Below are positions 63,351 to 64,000 of a DNA stretch of 64,000 nt, in pieces. This DNA is from [Flexibacter] sp. ATCC 35103. Its GTDB lineage: Bacteria > Bacteroidota > Bacteroidia > Flavobacteriales > Flavobacteriaceae. Made by a program: the position numbers and the translations under genes. Within the stretch, counting starts at the first letter, position 1; each line of letters opens with the position of its first letter. Under the pieces are notes generated by a model that saw nothing but the letters and a program-made list of their open reading frames with translations, searched no databases and had not been told where the DNA came from. The stretch covers positions 549,425-613,424 of the forward strand of contig NZ_MTQF01000003.1 of assembly GCF_001975985.1 (NCBI RefSeq), written 5' to 3'.

Positions 63351-64000
63351 TATTTAGTTAATTTTTCCAATAATTTACCAGCGACTAATTTAGACGAAGC
63401 CGGGTTTTGTCCTGTAATCAAAAGGCCATCTTCTACAGAATATGGTGCCCAGTTTGGTCCTTTTGAGAATTTAGCTCCATTTTGTGTCAAAGCATCTTCT
63501 AATAAAAACGGAACAACTTTAGTTAAACCTACAGCTTCTTCCTCTTCATTTGTAAAACCGGTTACTTTTTTACCTTTTACTAAAAATTCACCGTTTACTT
63601 TCACATTTTTTAAAACTGCCGGAGCATGACAAACAAAAGCTACAGGTTTTTTATGCGTATAAAAAGATTCAATTAAAGCAATTGAGTTTTTATCTTCGAC
63701 TAAATCCCAAAGTGGTCCGTGACCTCCTGGATAGAAAACGGCATCATAATCTTTTTGATTAATAGTCGATAATTTATGTGTGTGTTTTAATTTTTCCTGC
63801 AATGTTTTATCAGCATCAAAACGTTTAGTATCTTCTGTTGCAGATGCCGGATCAGCACTTTTTGGATCAATTGGCGGTTGACCTCCAAGCGGGGTCGCAA
63901 TTGTAATTTCTACTCCCTGATCTAATAATTCATAATAAGGTGCAGCAAATTCTTCTGACCAGAATCCTGTTTTTTCTCCTGTATTGCCCAGTTTATCGTT
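63350..64000 (-). CDS. DJ-1/PfpI-family (class I glutamine amidotransferase-like) protein, 5' end missing
   Basis: 217 residues visible; the frame is open to the window edge, so the N-terminus is outside. Residues GFWSEEFAAPYYELLDQGVE and FYPGGHGPLWDLVED match Hsp31-like DJ-1 proteins. The nucleophile elbow AFVCHAPAVLKN supplies the catalytic cysteine, and WAPYSVEDGLLITGQNPAS is a conserved C-terminal block. Relatives act as glyoxalase III/deglycase-type enzymes or chaperones; the exact activity is debated. A TTG within the frame at 63802 is an internal leucine rather than the start. Confidence 0.9.
   Translation of the reverse strand, partial: NDKLGNTGEKTGFWSEEFAAPYYELLDQGVEITIATPLGGQPPIDPKSADPASATEDTKRFDADKTLQEKLKHTHKLSTINQKDYDAVFYPGGHGPLWDLVEDKNSIALIESFYTHKKPVAFVCHAPAVLKNVKVNGEFLVKGKKVTGFTNEEEEAVGLTKVVPFLLEDALTQNGAKFSKGPNWAPYSVEDGLLITGQNPASSKLVAGKLLEKLTK

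Noticed and set aside
63350..63802. PfpI-like protein starting at the TTG at 63802
   Set aside because: The coding frame with clear family residues continues upstream to the window edge, so this TTG is internal.
1..64000. tRNA, rRNA, prophage or insertion sequence
   Set aside because: No tRNA-like TpsiC/cloverleaf segments, rRNA sequence, transposase, integrase or phage structural genes were recognised by eye; a tRNAscan or ISfinder search was not possible.

Overview
The window reads as chromosomal DNA of a flavobacterium (Bacteroidota), most likely the genus Flavobacterium. The evidence is low-GC DNA, SusC/SusD pairs, a type IX secretion C-terminal domain, Bacteroidota promoters (TTTG or TTG, about 19 nt, then TAnnTTTG), weak Shine-Dalgarno sequences with some TTG starts, and housekeeping proteins of flavobacterial type. 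No rRNA, tRNA, CRISPR array, prophage or insertion sequence was recognised. Genes at both window edges are cut.

Layout. 1-8.7 kb: housekeeping genes (cupin-like protein, bioB, membrane protein, ribF, comF, glyS) around a secreted metalloprotease with a P-domain and a type IX sorting tail. 8.9-13.1 kb: signalling block with a LytTR regulator whose receiver aspartate is replaced by glutamate, a small secreted protein, and an overlapping TPR histidine kinase/NarL-type regulator pair. 13.2-20.9 kb: thiL, a PfkB-type phosphofructokinase, a DinB-like protein facing a WYL regulator, two paralogous outer membrane barrels, and lepA. 21.2-49.1 kb: a large polysaccharide utilization locus. 49.8-53.4 kb: cvpA, two unknown proteins, pheS and another unknown. 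53.5-60.3 kb: a tight four-gene operon of TonB-dependent receptor, DUF4876-type lipoprotein, DUF6850-type barrel and di-heme cytochrome c peroxidase. 60.7-64 kb: gpsA, an iron-type alcohol dehydrogenase and a DJ-1/PfpI protein.

The polysaccharide locus is best explained as a system for fucosylated and acetylated xyloglucan. A GH5 endo-glucanase lipoprotein would cut the backbone. GH95 (fucose), GH2 (galactose), CE20-like esterase (acetyl), GH31 (alpha-xylose) and GH3 (beta-glucose) would strip the oligosaccharides. SusC/SusD and a third lipoprotein would bind and import them. Released xylose would enter metabolism through XylA and XylB, encoded at the head of the same transcription unit. GH97 and GH39 enzymes do not fit the standard scheme. 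Two tandem NrtR/AraR-type Nudix-fold regulators with broken Nudix boxes are divergent from xylB and are the obvious candidate controllers.

The most promising undescribed system is the four-gene receptor/lipoprotein/barrel/peroxidase operon, which has its own consensus promoter. The second notable theme is non-coding structure: a perfect 48-bp palindrome beside a 176-bp element whose inverted ends differ by compensatory changes, a tandem array of roughly 255-bp units, a dispersed CTGCGACTG repeat placed between terminators and stop codons, and several intergenic hairpin families.
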